Both the position numbers and the translations under genes were made by a program. Below are positions 27,183 through 36,234 of a stretch of DNA of 50,993 bases, piece after piece (the stretch's first letter is position 1; every line of letters starts with the position of its first letter). The stretch covers positions 1 through 50,993 of the forward strand of contig CAMLKW010000006.1 of assembly GCA_946480605.1 (NCBI GenBank). Reading direction: 5' to 3'. The DNA is from an uncultured Roseateles sp. GTDB taxonomy: Bacteria > Pseudomonadota > Gammaproteobacteria > Burkholderiales > Burkholderiaceae. Below the pieces are notes generated by a model. It was not told the origin of the DNA. It saw only the letters and a program-made list of their open reading frames with translations, and searched no databases.

Positions 27183-28355
27183 ATGACTGCCGCCGACCTG
27201 CCCGCGCTGACTTCCACCCCCGACATCCTCATCGGCGGCGCCGGCCCGGCCGGCCTGGCGCTGGCCTGCGCGCTGCACGACCGCGGCTGGGGCGTGGCCG
27301 TGCTGGAGCAGGCCGAGGCCGACGTGCTGGCCGCGCCGACCGACGACGGCCGCGAGATCGCGCTGACGCACCGCTCGCGCCGCCTGCTCGAAGGCCTTGG
27401 CCTGTGGCAGCGCTTCACCGAGGTGTCGCCGCTGCAGCGCGCCAGCGTGCGCAGCAGCGGCACGCGCGTGCCGCTGCCGTTCGAGAGCCGGGGCCAGGAC
27501 CTGGGCTGGCTGGTGCCCAACCACGAGATCCGCGCGGCGGCCTGGGCGGGGGCGATGGCGCGCGGCATCCCGGTGCTCACGGGTCGCAGCGTCGTGGCGC
27601 TGGAGCAGCGCGGCGCCACGGCCTGCGTGCGCACCCGTGGCGGCGGTCGCTTCGAGGCGCGCCTGGTGGTGGCCGCCGACAGCCGCTTCTCCACGCTGCG
27701 TCGGCTGGCCGGCATCGCCGCGCGCCACCAGGACTTCGGCCGCAGTGCGCTGCTGGTGCCGCTGGCCCACGAGCGCGACCACGAAGGGCTGGCACAGGAG
27801 TGCTTCCTGGAGGGCCACACGCTGGCCCTGCTGCCCAAGCGCGGCGCCTGCAGCTCGGCCGTGTGGACCGTGCGCAATGCCGAGCTGCCGCGCATCCAGG
27901 CCCTGGACGATGCCGAGCTGGCCGCCACCATCGCCGCCGCCGCCGAGCACCGGCTGGGCGCCATGCAGGTGGCCGGCGCGCGCCATGTCTACCCGCTGGT
28001 GGCGGTGTGGGCCGAGCGCTTCGTGGCGCCGCGCTTCGCGCTGATCGGCGACGCGGCCGTGGGCATGCACCCGGTCACGGCGCATGGCTACAACCTCGGG
28101 CTGTACGGCATCCAGGCACTGGCCGACCAGCTGCGGCCCGGCGCCGACCCCGGCGAGCTCGCGCCGCTGCGTGCCTTCGAGGCCCGCCACCGCCGCGAGG
28201 CCGGGCCGCTGTATGCCGGCACCAATGCGCTGGTGCGCTTCTTCACCGACGACCGCGCGCCGGTGCTGGCGCTGCGCCGTGCCGTCATCGACCTCGCGCG
28301 CCATGTGCCGCCGCTGCGGGCGGCGATCACGCGCAGGCTGGTGGACGCCGCCTAG
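27183..28355 (+). CDS. UbiM-like FAD-dependent ubiquinone hydroxylase
   Basis: A 390-residue flavin monooxygenase of the UbiH/UbiF/VisC/COQ6 family. The FAD motif is GGAGPAGLALA near residue 20, the second FAD motif RFALIGDAAVGMHPVTAHGYNLGL. The stretch DGREIALTHRS matches my recollection of UbiM, which performs ring hydroxylations in ubiquinone synthesis, sometimes with relaxed position. UbiH- or UbiF-type assignment cannot be excluded. It stands alone after the ABC genes, 44 bp downstream. Confidence 0.8.
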   Translation: MTAADLPALTSTPDILIGGAGPAGLALACALHDRGWGVAVLEQAEADVLAAPTDDGREIALTHRSRRLLEGLGLWQRFTEVSPLQRASVRSSGTRVPLPFESRGQDLGWLVPNHEIRAAAWAGAMARGIPVLTGRSVVALEQRGATACVRTRGGGRFEARLVVAADSRFSTLRRLAGIAARHQDFGRSALLVPLAHERDHEGLAQECFLEGHTLALLPKRGACSSAVWTVRNAELPRIQALDDAELAATIAAAAEHRLGAMQVAGARHVYPLVAVWAERFVAPRFALIGDAAVGMHPVTAHGYNLGLYGIQALADQLRPGADPGELAPLRAFEARHRREAGPLYAGTNALVRFFTDDRAPVLALRRAVIDLARHVPPLRAAITRRLVDAA

Positions 28356-28450
28356 GAACGTGCCGGTCTTGATGCGCATGCTCGGTCATCGTGACGGTGA
28401 TGCCGGTTGCCAAGAGAGTTCTCCTCAGAGGGTGATGGAGTTGCCGATGC

Positions 28451-30163
28451 CTAGAAGCCTTTCGTCACGGCCGCCCAGGCCTGCGTCTCGCGCGGCAGTT
28501 CGATGGCGGGCGCCGCGCCGGTCGGCCGTGCGATGACGAGCTGTGCGCTCCACGCCCGGGGGCCGCTCCAGTCCAGCCCCAGGCCGATGCTGCGCAGTGC
28601 CACGCGGTTGGGCGATGCGGCCGAGACCGGCGTGTGCATCAGTTGCACATGGCCGGCGTCCAGCAGCACGCGGGCCTGCCAGCTGCCCCAGGGGCCGCCG
28701 CCCAAGGCCTGGCGCAGCTCCAGGCTGGCCAGCCAGCCGGCGCTGCCCGAGGCGTCGCCGGCGCGGTAGCCGCGCACACCCGTGGGGCCGCCCAGATTGA
28801 AGTGCTCCGCGCTGTCCAGGTTGCGGCTGGCCGCCTGGCCTCGCAGGCTGGCGTGCAACACCGTGCCGGCGAGGCCGGGCAGGGGCTGCTGGCGGCTGAG
28901 CGCCCACCACCAGCGGCCGAAGCCGCCGGCCGTGCGCGCGCCGCCGGCATCGGCGGTGGCGGCGGCGCCGTCGTCGAAGCCCACGCGTCCGGCGGCGTAG
29001 CCCAGCTCCAGGCGCGTCTGCCCCGGCATCGCCGACGCGTCGGCATGCTGGACCGCCAGCAGCAGCGTCGCCTGGTCGAGGTGGCGCCGGTTGCGGCTGT
29101 CCGTCTGGCCGACGCGGTCGTGCAGGCGCTTGTGCTCGACGGCCAGCTCGGTGCTCACCTGGGTGCGCAGCCGGCGCACCCAGGCCTGCTGCAGCGTGGC
29201 GCCGAAGAGGCGTGCATGGCCGCTGGCCTGCAAGGCCTGGAAGGGGGCGCCGAGCTCGTAGTTCAGCTGCGACAGGTTCAGCCCCGCGTTCAGGCCCCAG
29301 CCGTTGGGGCCGGTCTGGTAGGCCAGGCGCCCGTAGGCCAGGCGCGAGCCGCTGGTGAGCACGAAGGCGTCGAGGCTGTCGCCCAGGCCGGTCGGGTTGC
29401 GCCAGCTCAGGCCGGCGCGCGCGCGGTGGCGGCCGGTCGCCTCGCCGCCCTGGTTGTCCACGCCGAGCTGGCCTGCATGGCGCGCGGACTGCTCGGCCAG
29501 CACGACGAGGTCCGACGTGCCGACCCCGGCACCGGGCCGCGCGGTGGCGCTGACGGTCACGCCCGCCAGGTCGTTGGACAGCAGCAGCGCGCGCTCCAGC
29601 CCGTCTTCCAGCACCGCCTCGCCGGCCTGCAGCGGCGTCAGCAGCGCCCGCAGCCGGGTGGTGCCGACGCCGCTGCGGTTGTCGAGATCGATGCGGCCGT
29701 AGCGAGCTTCCAGCACGGCGATCTCGACCTCGCCGTCGCGCACCGTCTGCGCCGGCACATAGGCTCGTGCCAACACATGGCCTTGCGCGCGGTAGTGCTG
29801 CGTCAGCCGATCGGCCAGGGCCTGCAGGCCGTCGAGGGTCTGCGTCGTGCCTTCGGCATGGGCCACCAGGGCCTGCAGCGTGGCCGTGTCGAGGGCGCGG
29901 TTGCCGCTGATGCGCAGGCGCTTCACGGGCACGGCCGCAGTGCTTGCAGGGCCGCCGGGCGTGGTGCTCGCGCCGAGGTCCAGGCGCAGCGCGCCGGGCG
30001 GCATGGGAGTGGGCGAGGCCGGCAACTGCTGCAGCGCCTCGCCCGCACCGGGGGGGCGCTGCGCCTGGGCCGCCGCCAGGGGGGCGTGTGCGATGGCGGC
30101 CCAGGCCAGCGTCAGTGCGTGCAGGGTGGGCAGGTGGCCGGGGAGTTGGGTGATGGTGTTCAT
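28451..30163 (-). CDS. Two-partner secretion outer-membrane transporter (TpsB, ShlB/FhaC family)
   Basis: A 570-residue Omp85-type transporter. It has a signal peptide (LAWAAIAHAPLAAAQA), a proline-rich linker, POTRA domains (about 80-230, starting VKRLRISGNRAL) and a C-terminal 16-strand barrel. The conserved VRGY motif is in GVRGYRAGDASG, and the protein ends in Phe as expected for BAM-assembled barrels. It is translated from an ATG overlapping the stop of the large exoprotein, its certain client. Confidence 0.93.
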   Translation of the reverse strand: MNTITQLPGHLPTLHALTLAWAAIAHAPLAAAQAQRPPGAGEALQQLPASPTPMPPGALRLDLGASTTPGGPASTAAVPVKRLRISGNRALDTATLQALVAHAEGTTQTLDGLQALADRLTQHYRAQGHVLARAYVPAQTVRDGEVEIAVLEARYGRIDLDNRSGVGTTRLRALLTPLQAGEAVLEDGLERALLLSNDLAGVTVSATARPGAGVGTSDLVVLAEQSARHAGQLGVDNQGGEATGRHRARAGLSWRNPTGLGDSLDAFVLTSGSRLAYGRLAYQTGPNGWGLNAGLNLSQLNYELGAPFQALQASGHARLFGATLQQAWVRRLRTQVSTELAVEHKRLHDRVGQTDSRNRRHLDQATLLLAVQHADASAMPGQTRLELGYAAGRVGFDDGAAATADAGGARTAGGFGRWWWALSRQQPLPGLAGTVLHASLRGQAASRNLDSAEHFNLGGPTGVRGYRAGDASGSAGWLASLELRQALGGGPWGSWQARVLLDAGHVQLMHTPVSAASPNRVALRSIGLGLDWSGPRAWSAQLVIARPTGAAPAIELPRETQAWAAVTKGF

Positions 30164-33100
30164 GGCTTGTCGGTCGACGGCGTCGCTGTGTTGTCGGGCA
30201 GACGCAGCCCGGCGCCGACCAGGGCCAGCAGGCCGGACGACTTCAGGTCGGCGGATGACGCGGCTGACACGCGGCGGCCTGGCCCCGGCGCGGCCTGCTC
30301 CGCGGGCGTGGCTTCCTGCCGCTGCTCTGAGGTCGTCGGCGCGAGGGGGCCGATCAGGGCCAGCGCGCTGGGCGCGGCGCTCACCCCGGGAAAGATGCTG
30401 GCCTGCAGTCCGCTGGGCTGAGCCAGCGTGTAGTTGCCGGCGTCGGTGCCGGTCAGCGCATAGCCCGTGACCGCCACCGGCTTGGCCGTGCCGATGGCGC
30501 TGTCGGCGAAGCGCGCGGTGGGCGTGCCCGTGACGGTGACGCTGTCGCCCGCCAGCGGCGTGATCGTCGGGATGCCGGCCAGCGTCGCGTCGCTCAGGCC
30601 GTCGAAGACCTTGTCCTGCGCGACCATGCCTTGCACGCTGAGGCCGCGCGGCGTGATGCTGGCGGCGTAGGGGGCGGCCGGCTGCAGCTCGTAGTTGGCG
30701 GCGTCCGCACCGGTGAGCTGCAGGCCTAGCAGCGTGACGGGCTTGCGGCTGCCCGCGCTTTTGTCGGCGAACGCCGCCGTGACGCTGCCGGCGATCCCCA
30801 GGTCGTCGCCCGGCAGCGCCGCGACCGAGGGCGTGCCCCGGAGACTGGCGGCGGTCGTGCCGTCATAGACCTTGTCGGCGATCTCCAGCCCCGTCGGCGC
30901 CACCGGCCGCGGCGTGATGGCGGCGCGCAGGCTGGGCAGGGCGAGTGCGTAGTTGCCTGCGTCGGTGCCCGTCAGGGACAGGCCCGACAGCTGGATCTGC
31001 TTGTCCTTTCCGACGTTCTTGTCGGCGAAGGCCGCGGCAAGGCTGCCGTTGAGCGCCAGGCTGTCACCGGCCAGCGCCGCGACGGAAGCCGTTCCCGTCA
31101 GCGTCGCGGCGGCCGAGCCGTCGTAGACCTTGTCGACGGCGCTGAGGCCGCCGACGGTGACTTGCCGAGGCGTGATGCGGCCTGTGGTGCGCAGGGGGGC
31201 AATCGCGTAGCCGTAGACCGGCAGCCTGACGGCAGGGCCGTAGGTCGTCGGGTAACTCGTCGTGGCACTGGCGATGCCGATGCCATCGACGGTCACGGGC
31301 TTGCCGTCACCGACGTTCTTGTCATCGTAGCGGCCCGTGTCGGGCAGCTTGAGCTCCACATGGTCGCCGGCCAGCGCGCCTTGCGCCTTAGGGTCCTGCC
31401 ACGCCAGCGAGGCGGTTGTGGTGCCGTCGTAAGGCCTGGCGATGACGCCGGCCAGGCGCCCCGACAGCGGGGCGGGAATCGCGGCATAGCGGACCGCATT
31501 GCCCAGTTCGGCGGGCAGGTCGGCCCAGCCGCTGGAGGACGCGTACTGGACATAGTCCGGCGCGACCGGCAACGGGGCCGCGGGCTGCGGTGTGGCGATG
31601 CTCCATCTGCCGGTGCCCTGGGTCTTGAGGTCACTGGGCAGTGCACTGAAACGTGTGGCCGAAAAGCGGGCCGTTCCGCCGTCGATCAGGAGGCCGGCCT
31701 TCAACTGGATGAGGCCTTCCGCGGGGGGCGGCCCGTATGCAGCTTGTACCGAGAAAGGATGGTGCGCGTTGGCGACCAGATGGCTGTCCTTCAGGACCAG
31801 GTCGCTGTACAGGCGGATATCGCCGGCATTCAGGGTCAGCGTGCCGCCGCCGCGGAGGGTCAGCGGCCGGCTCATCGCGAGGATGATGCTGTGGCTGGCC
31901 TCGATCGTCAGGCTGGCGCCCTGGGCCATGTGGCGTTCGATGTCCGCGCCCGACAGGGCCTGGCTGACTTCGGCGGATTCGATCCAGCCGCCCGAATCCG
32001 GCTTCGCAACCAGCGGGTGGGAGGCGACGGTGACCCACGGCAAGGGCTGGCTGAAGGACGCGGTGATCGGCGGCCGGATCTGCAGCGTGTCTTCGAGCAC
32101 CGGCAGGTCGGTGAACAGCCTCACCGCGCCGCCGAAGTCGAGATGGCCCGCCTGACCCTTGTTGCCGATGGCGCCCACCGCGAGGCGGCTGCCCGCGGCG
32201 TTCAAGGCGACGCTGGTGCCGAAGAATTCCCGGGCCGACAGGCCGGGCAGGTTCAGGTCCCCATTGGCCGTGTAGCCATTCCCTATCGTGCCGGCGAGCC
32301 TGGCGCCGCCGAAGCTGCCGTCGCCGAAGTCGATCAGATGCACCGCGCCGGCGGAGGCCAGCGGCGTGCCCGTACCCGCATCGAAAGGCGCTCCCACGGC
32401 CAGGTGGCGTCCCGAGGCATCCAGCGCCACACTGGTGCCGAAGCCGCCGCCGCCCTGCAGCCGGGCCAGGTCCAGGTCCTTGGGCCCCGTGTAGCCCTGG
32501 CCGATCTTGGCCTCCTGGCGGGCGCCGGCCCAGTGGCCGCCGCTGAACGAGAACAGCGTGACGGCGCCCGCCACAGGGCCGTTGCCGCCGGGGCCCTTGT
32601 CGCCCGGTGAACCCACCGCCAGCCGGTCGCCCGCGGCATTGAGCGCCACGGCGGCACCAAAGCTGTCGCTGCCCCTCAAGCCGGCGACGTTGCTTGCGCC
32701 CAGCGTGCTGCTCAGCGTGCCGGACCCGAAATCGCGGTCGGCAAAGGCGAACAGCCGCACGGCACCGAGGCGGTTCTCGCCGGTGGCGTTGACGCGCCCG
32801 CCGATGGCGCCGACGGCCAGCCGGTCTCCCGTGCCGTTGAGCGCCACGCTCCAGCCGAAGCGGTCCCCGAGGTCCAGACCGCTGACGTCGACGTTCTTGC
32901 CGCCGGCATAGCCCAGGCCCAGCTTGGCCTGCAGCTGGCCACCGCCAAAGCCCGGGTCGGCAAAGCTGAACAGGTAGACGGCGCCCGTGGCGCTGGCCGA
33001 GCTGGTCGCCCCGCCGTCGCCGGGCGCTCCCACGGCCAGGCGGTCGCCGGTGGCGTTGAGCGCGACGCTGGCGCCAAAGGCCTGGCCGCCCTGCAGGCCG

Positions 33101-36100
33101 GCCACGTCGATGTTGTTGCCGCCCGCGTAGCCCTTGCCGACGGTGGCCTGCAGCCGGGCACCGCGGAAGTCGCCGTCCTGGAAGCTGAACAGGCGCACGG
33201 CGCCGCTGAAGGGGCTCTGGCCGTCCGCGCCGGCATCGCCGCTGGACCCGACGGCCAGCAGCCGCCCGTCGGCGCTGAGGGCCAGGCCGGAGCCGAAGGA
33301 GGCTTCCGCCTTCAGCGCAGCCAGGTCAAGGCCGATGCCCGGGGCCCGATCGATGCGGCCCAGCGGTTGGGCAGCACCGGCGCCGGTGGGCAGGCCGAAC
33401 ATCATGACGCGTTCCTGCCCCGGCACGCCCACCACCAGGCGGCTGCCCGCCGCGTTGAGCGCGACGCCGCTGCCTAAGTCGGATTGCGCGGGGGCGACGC
33501 CGGCCTCTTCCTGTGGGAACGAGATCGGAATCTCCGTGCCGCGCGCACCTGCGCCGTCGGCCGCGAAGTCAAAGAGGTGCACGTCAGCCGTGATGGCGGA
33601 GCCGACGGCCAGGCGGTCGCCGGCCGCGTTCAGCGCCAGCGAGGCGCCGAAGTCGGTCAGGCCGCCACGCAGCGGTTCCCAGGCTTTCGTGAGCTGGCCG
33701 CTGGCATCGAGTCCGACCAGATAGACCTCGCCGCTGCCCTGGGCGCCCATGGCCAGTCGGTCGCCCCTGCCGTTCAGCGCGACGGCGCTGCCCAGCCACA
33801 GGAGGCCCTGCCGGCTGCCGAGGGGCAGCGTGAGCTTCAGGTCGGGCGTGCTGAAGTCCTGGCCCGCGAAATCGAAGACGTGGACGGCACCCGTGCTGCC
33901 GGCGGCGCCCGCCGCCCCCACGGCCAGACGGTTGCCCGCCGCATTCAGCGCGACGCTGGTGCCGAAGAGCGCGTCCGGGACGTCGGGGCGCAGCACGGCC
34001 TGTTGCCGCCCGCCGTTGAAGCTGCCGTCCGCGAACGAGAACAGATAGACGCCGCCCGCGCCGCCGTTCAACCCGGACGCGCCCACGGCGAGGCGGTCGC
34101 CCACGGCGTTCAGCGCAACGCCTTTGCCGAACATGGCCTTGTTCTCCAGCGACAGCAGATCGATGTTCTTGCCGCCGCGGGCGCCGGGGGCGAGGGTCGC
34201 TTCCAGCCGGGCGCCACCGAAGTTGCCGTCCGTGAACGAGTAGAGGCTGACCGCGCCGGCCTGCTCCACCGGCCTCTGCACGCAGCGCGCGTTCGAGCAG
34301 TCCAGCGTCGTACCCGAGTACAGCGGGCGGCCGACCGCCATGCGGTCGCCGGCTGCGTTCAGGGCCACGCTGGCACCGAAGCCCTGGGTGATCGAGGCAT
34401 CTGGGGCGGTCGACTGCGCATACCCGTGGCCGAGGATGGCGGCGTAGCTCCAGCCGGAGGTCGCTGCGCCGTCGCCGATGGTCACGAAGGTCGGGTCCAG
34501 CAGCAGCCGCCCGCCCGCGCCCACCTCCACGCCCGCGAGGCCCGCGCGCTGCAGCCGCTCGGCCGACGACAGCTCCACGGCGCCGCCACCGGTGGCGCCG
34601 CGGGCATCGATGCGGCCGAGCTGCGTGGTCAGCTTGTCGCTCCAGACGACGGCGGTGCCGCCGCGGCCGGCGCTGGAGGAGACGTCGATGAAGCTGGCGT
34701 CGTTGATGAAGGTCTGTAGCGCGTTGGCGGGGCGGGGTGTGTCGTCCCCGCCCCAGCGGGTCAGGAAGAGGTCGGCGTCGGGCGTCGTGGCAGCGCTGGC
34801 GCGGCCACCCAGGTAGTCGCCGCCCACACGCACCCGGCCGCCCTGGGCTGGGCCATGCGCATCCAGCCGGGCCGACAGCAGCCGCACCGAGCGGCCCGAC
34901 AGGTCGATGCGACCGCCCGCGCCGACCGTGCCGACGGCGCTGTACTGGCCGGAGGACAGCAGGCCCGCGTCCGCCTGCACGGTGATGCGGCCACCCTCGG
35001 TCGTGCCATCCGCATGGTGGCGGCTGCCGTCGTTCTCGGTCAGCTGGCCGGCCGCGTGGTAGCTCAGGCTGCCGCCCCGGCCTTGCAGGCCGCGGGCCAG
35101 CACGGTGTCGGCCAGCGACAGGTCTCCGCCTGCCCGCACCGTCACCTGGCCGCCGTCGCGTCCGCTGGCGTCGATCCGTCCCCCCAGCGCGACGAAGCCG
35201 CCGGCGATGTCCACCCGGCCGCCCGTCGCGCCGTCCCGGCCTTGCGCGTCCAGCGTGCCGGTGTTGCTGAGCTGGCCGCCGCCCAGCACGATGACGCCGT
35301 CCTGCGCCGTGACGCTGCGCGCCTGCACGACGCCGGTCTGGTTGACGACGCCGGCCAGCAGCGAGTCGCGCGCCCGGGTGCTCATCAGCACCTGGCCGCC
35401 ATCGGCCTGGATCAGCTGGTGGTTCTCGACCAGTGCATCCAGCCGCCCCTGCTCGACATCCAGGCCGAGCAGGCCCTGGCCTTGCAGGCGCAAGGTCACG
35501 CGCTGGCCGGCGGCGAGCGCCGCGCTGCCCTGGGGCGTGGCGATCACGCCCTGGTTGCTGACCCTGGCACCCAGCAGGGCGACGTAGCCGCCGGGCGCCG
35601 CCTCGATGCGGCCCTGGTTGACGACGCTGCCGGCCGGCGCGTCGGCCGCGGCCGAGAAGGTCGGGCTGGCGTCGCCGAGGGCGCTGCCCGTCGCGAGCGT
35701 GGAGGCCACCAGCCCGCCGACATTGACCTGGGCGCTGCTGCCGAATATGACGCCGTTGGGATTGACGAGGAAGACCTGGCCGTTGGCGCTCAGCGAGCCC
35801 AGGATCCGGCTGGGCTGGCTGTCGGCGATGCGGTTCAGTGCCACGGCTTCGCGGCCCGGCTGATGGAAGACGACGCTCTCGCCGGCCCCGATGTTGAAGC
35901 GGCGCCAGTCCAGCGTGGCGGTGCGGCTTTGCTGCTGGATGGTGGTGCGCGTGCCGCTGGTCTCGATGGTGGCCAGGCCTTGCGCCACGCTGCCGCCCTC
36001 GGGGCCGGCCCAGGTGGTGCCCCAGCCGGCCGCGACGGCGGTGGCGAGCAGCGTCGGCGTCAGCGTGGTGAGCCGTTGCCGGCACCTTGCGGCATGAACA

Positions 36101-36141
36101 CGCGGCGCTTGGACGAGGTCTGTGACAGGGTGGACGGGCAT
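30160..36141 (-). CDS. Two-partner secretion exoprotein (TpsA) with FG-GAP-like and YDG repeats
   Basis: A 1993-residue filamentous-haemagglutinin-type exoprotein. In order: an extended signal peptide (about 1-46), a TPS domain with VFLVNPNGVIFG (124-134), a beta-helical region (about 150-560), about twelve FG-GAP-like repeats (about 580-1330), a linker (about 1330-1570) and four YDG repeats (about 1570-1915). It should be exported by the overlapping TpsB and sit on or leave the surface; adhesion is typical of the family. Oddities are the propeller-like repeat block and a lone DCSNARC cysteine pair near 610. GGAG precedes the ATG. Upstream lie the kinase and sigma factor genes. Confidence 0.92.
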   Translation of the reverse strand: MPVHPVTDLVQAPRVHAARCRQRLTTLTPTLLATAVAAGWGTTWAGPEGGSVAQGLATIETSGTRTTIQQQSRTATLDWRRFNIGAGESVVFHQPGREAVALNRIADSQPSRILGSLSANGQVFLVNPNGVIFGSSAQVNVGGLVASTLATGSALGDASPTFSAAADAPAGSVVNQGRIEAAPGGYVALLGARVSNQGVIATPQGSAALAAGQRVTLRLQGQGLLGLDVEQGRLDALVENHQLIQADGGQVLMSTRARDSLLAGVVNQTGVVQARSVTAQDGVIVLGGGQLSNTGTLDAQGRDGATGGRVDIAGGFVALGGRIDASGRDGGQVTVRAGGDLSLADTVLARGLQGRGGSLSYHAAGQLTENDGSRHHADGTTEGGRITVQADAGLLSSGQYSAVGTVGAGGRIDLSGRSVRLLSARLDAHGPAQGGRVRVGGDYLGGRASAATTPDADLFLTRWGGDDTPRPANALQTFINDASFIDVSSSAGRGGTAVVWSDKLTTQLGRIDARGATGGGAVELSSAERLQRAGLAGVEVGAGGRLLLDPTFVTIGDGAATSGWSYAAILGHGYAQSTAPDASITQGFGASVALNAAGDRMAVGRPLYSGTTLDCSNARCVQRPVEQAGAVSLYSFTDGNFGGARLEATLAPGARGGKNIDLLSLENKAMFGKGVALNAVGDRLAVGASGLNGGAGGVYLFSFADGSFNGGRQQAVLRPDVPDALFGTSVALNAAGNRLAVGAAGAAGSTGAVHVFDFAGQDFSTPDLKLTLPLGSRQGLLWLGSAVALNGRGDRLAMGAQGSGEVYLVGLDASGQLTKAWEPLRGGLTDFGASLALNAAGDRLAVGSAITADVHLFDFAADGAGARGTEIPISFPQEEAGVAPAQSDLGSGVALNAAGSRLVVGVPGQERVMMFGLPTGAGAAQPLGRIDRAPGIGLDLAALKAEASFGSGLALSADGRLLAVGSSGDAGADGQSPFSGAVRLFSFQDGDFRGARLQATVGKGYAGGNNIDVAGLQGGQAFGASVALNATGDRLAVGAPGDGGATSSASATGAVYLFSFADPGFGGGQLQAKLGLGYAGGKNVDVSGLDLGDRFGWSVALNGTGDRLAVGAIGGRVNATGENRLGAVRLFAFADRDFGSGTLSSTLGASNVAGLRGSDSFGAAVALNAAGDRLAVGSPGDKGPGGNGPVAGAVTLFSFSGGHWAGARQEAKIGQGYTGPKDLDLARLQGGGGFGTSVALDASGRHLAVGAPFDAGTGTPLASAGAVHLIDFGDGSFGGARLAGTIGNGYTANGDLNLPGLSAREFFGTSVALNAAGSRLAVGAIGNKGQAGHLDFGGAVRLFTDLPVLEDTLQIRPPITASFSQPLPWVTVASHPLVAKPDSGGWIESAEVSQALSGADIERHMAQGASLTIEASHSIILAMSRPLTLRGGGTLTLNAGDIRLYSDLVLKDSHLVANAHHPFSVQAAYGPPPAEGLIQLKAGLLIDGGTARFSATRFSALPSDLKTQGTGRWSIATPQPAAPLPVAPDYVQYASSSGWADLPAELGNAVRYAAIPAPLSGRLAGVIARPYDGTTTASLAWQDPKAQGALAGDHVELKLPDTGRYDDKNVGDGKPVTVDGIGIASATTSYPTTYGPAVRLPVYGYAIAPLRTTGRITPRQVTVGGLSAVDKVYDGSAAATLTGTASVAALAGDSLALNGSLAAAFADKNVGKDKQIQLSGLSLTGTDAGNYALALPSLRAAITPRPVAPTGLEIADKVYDGTTAASLRGTPSVAALPGDDLGIAGSVTAAFADKSAGSRKPVTLLGLQLTGADAANYELQPAAPYAASITPRGLSVQGMVAQDKVFDGLSDATLAGIPTITPLAGDSVTVTGTPTARFADSAIGTAKPVAVTGYALTGTDAGNYTLAQPSGLQASIFPGVSAAPSALALIGPLAPTTSEQRQEATPAEQAAPGPGRRVSAASSADLKSSGLLALVGAGLRLPDNTATPSTDKP
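30390..31440 (-). repeat. Four YDG repeats at the C-terminus of tpsA
   Basis: Four copies of about 80-100 residues begin with (K/P)(V/Y)(Y/F)DG, namely YDGTTTASL, KVYDGSAAATL, KVYDGTTAASL and KVFDGLSDATL. Each has FADKNVG-like and LTGTDAGNY-like segments. These match the YDG/MBG-type stalk domains found near the C-terminus of large bacterial surface proteins. Confidence 0.85.
32150..34400 (-). repeat. Twelve FG-GAP-like protein repeats inside tpsA
   Basis: Each unit is about 55-70 residues and contains FGxSVALNAAGDRLAVGAPGD, followed by a stretch like GAVYLFSFADGSFGGARLQA. I counted twelve copies, from FGASVALNAAGDRMAVG to FGTSVALNAAGSRLAVG. The pattern resembles integrin-alpha FG-GAP blades, which form beta-propellers. 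The DNA is correspondingly repetitive, so recombination between copies is possible. Confidence 0.85.
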
Positions 36142-36171
36142 GGTGAGCTCCAGGTCGGGCGCCTCCCCGCT

Positions 36172-36210
36172 GGAGGCCTCTGCCTGGCTAAACGAGAAGG
36201 CGAGGCCTCC
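36172..36210 (-). promoter_or_regulatory. Hairpin in the tpsA leader
   Basis: In the 93-bp gap before tpsA, GGAGGCCTC (36172-36180) pairs with GAGGCCTCC (36202-36210), extended by GCC/GGC after one bulge, with a 14-base loop. It lies 31-69 bases upstream of the ATG. It could be a leader structure or an operator; the loop contains a motif also seen before the sigma factor gene. Confidence 0.5.
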
Positions 36211-36234
36211 CCTGTCACGCGGCCCGTGTGAAAA

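Noticed and set aside
28634..30421. Plus-strand open frame of 595 codons antisense to tpsB
   Set aside because: Repetitive Gln/Ala/Arg composition typical of GC-rich antisense frames; tpsB has a signal peptide, POTRA domains and VRGY.
32150..34400. Regular DNA repeats considered as a CRISPR or satellite array
   Set aside because: The period follows the FG-GAP-like protein repeat and the frame is open throughout.
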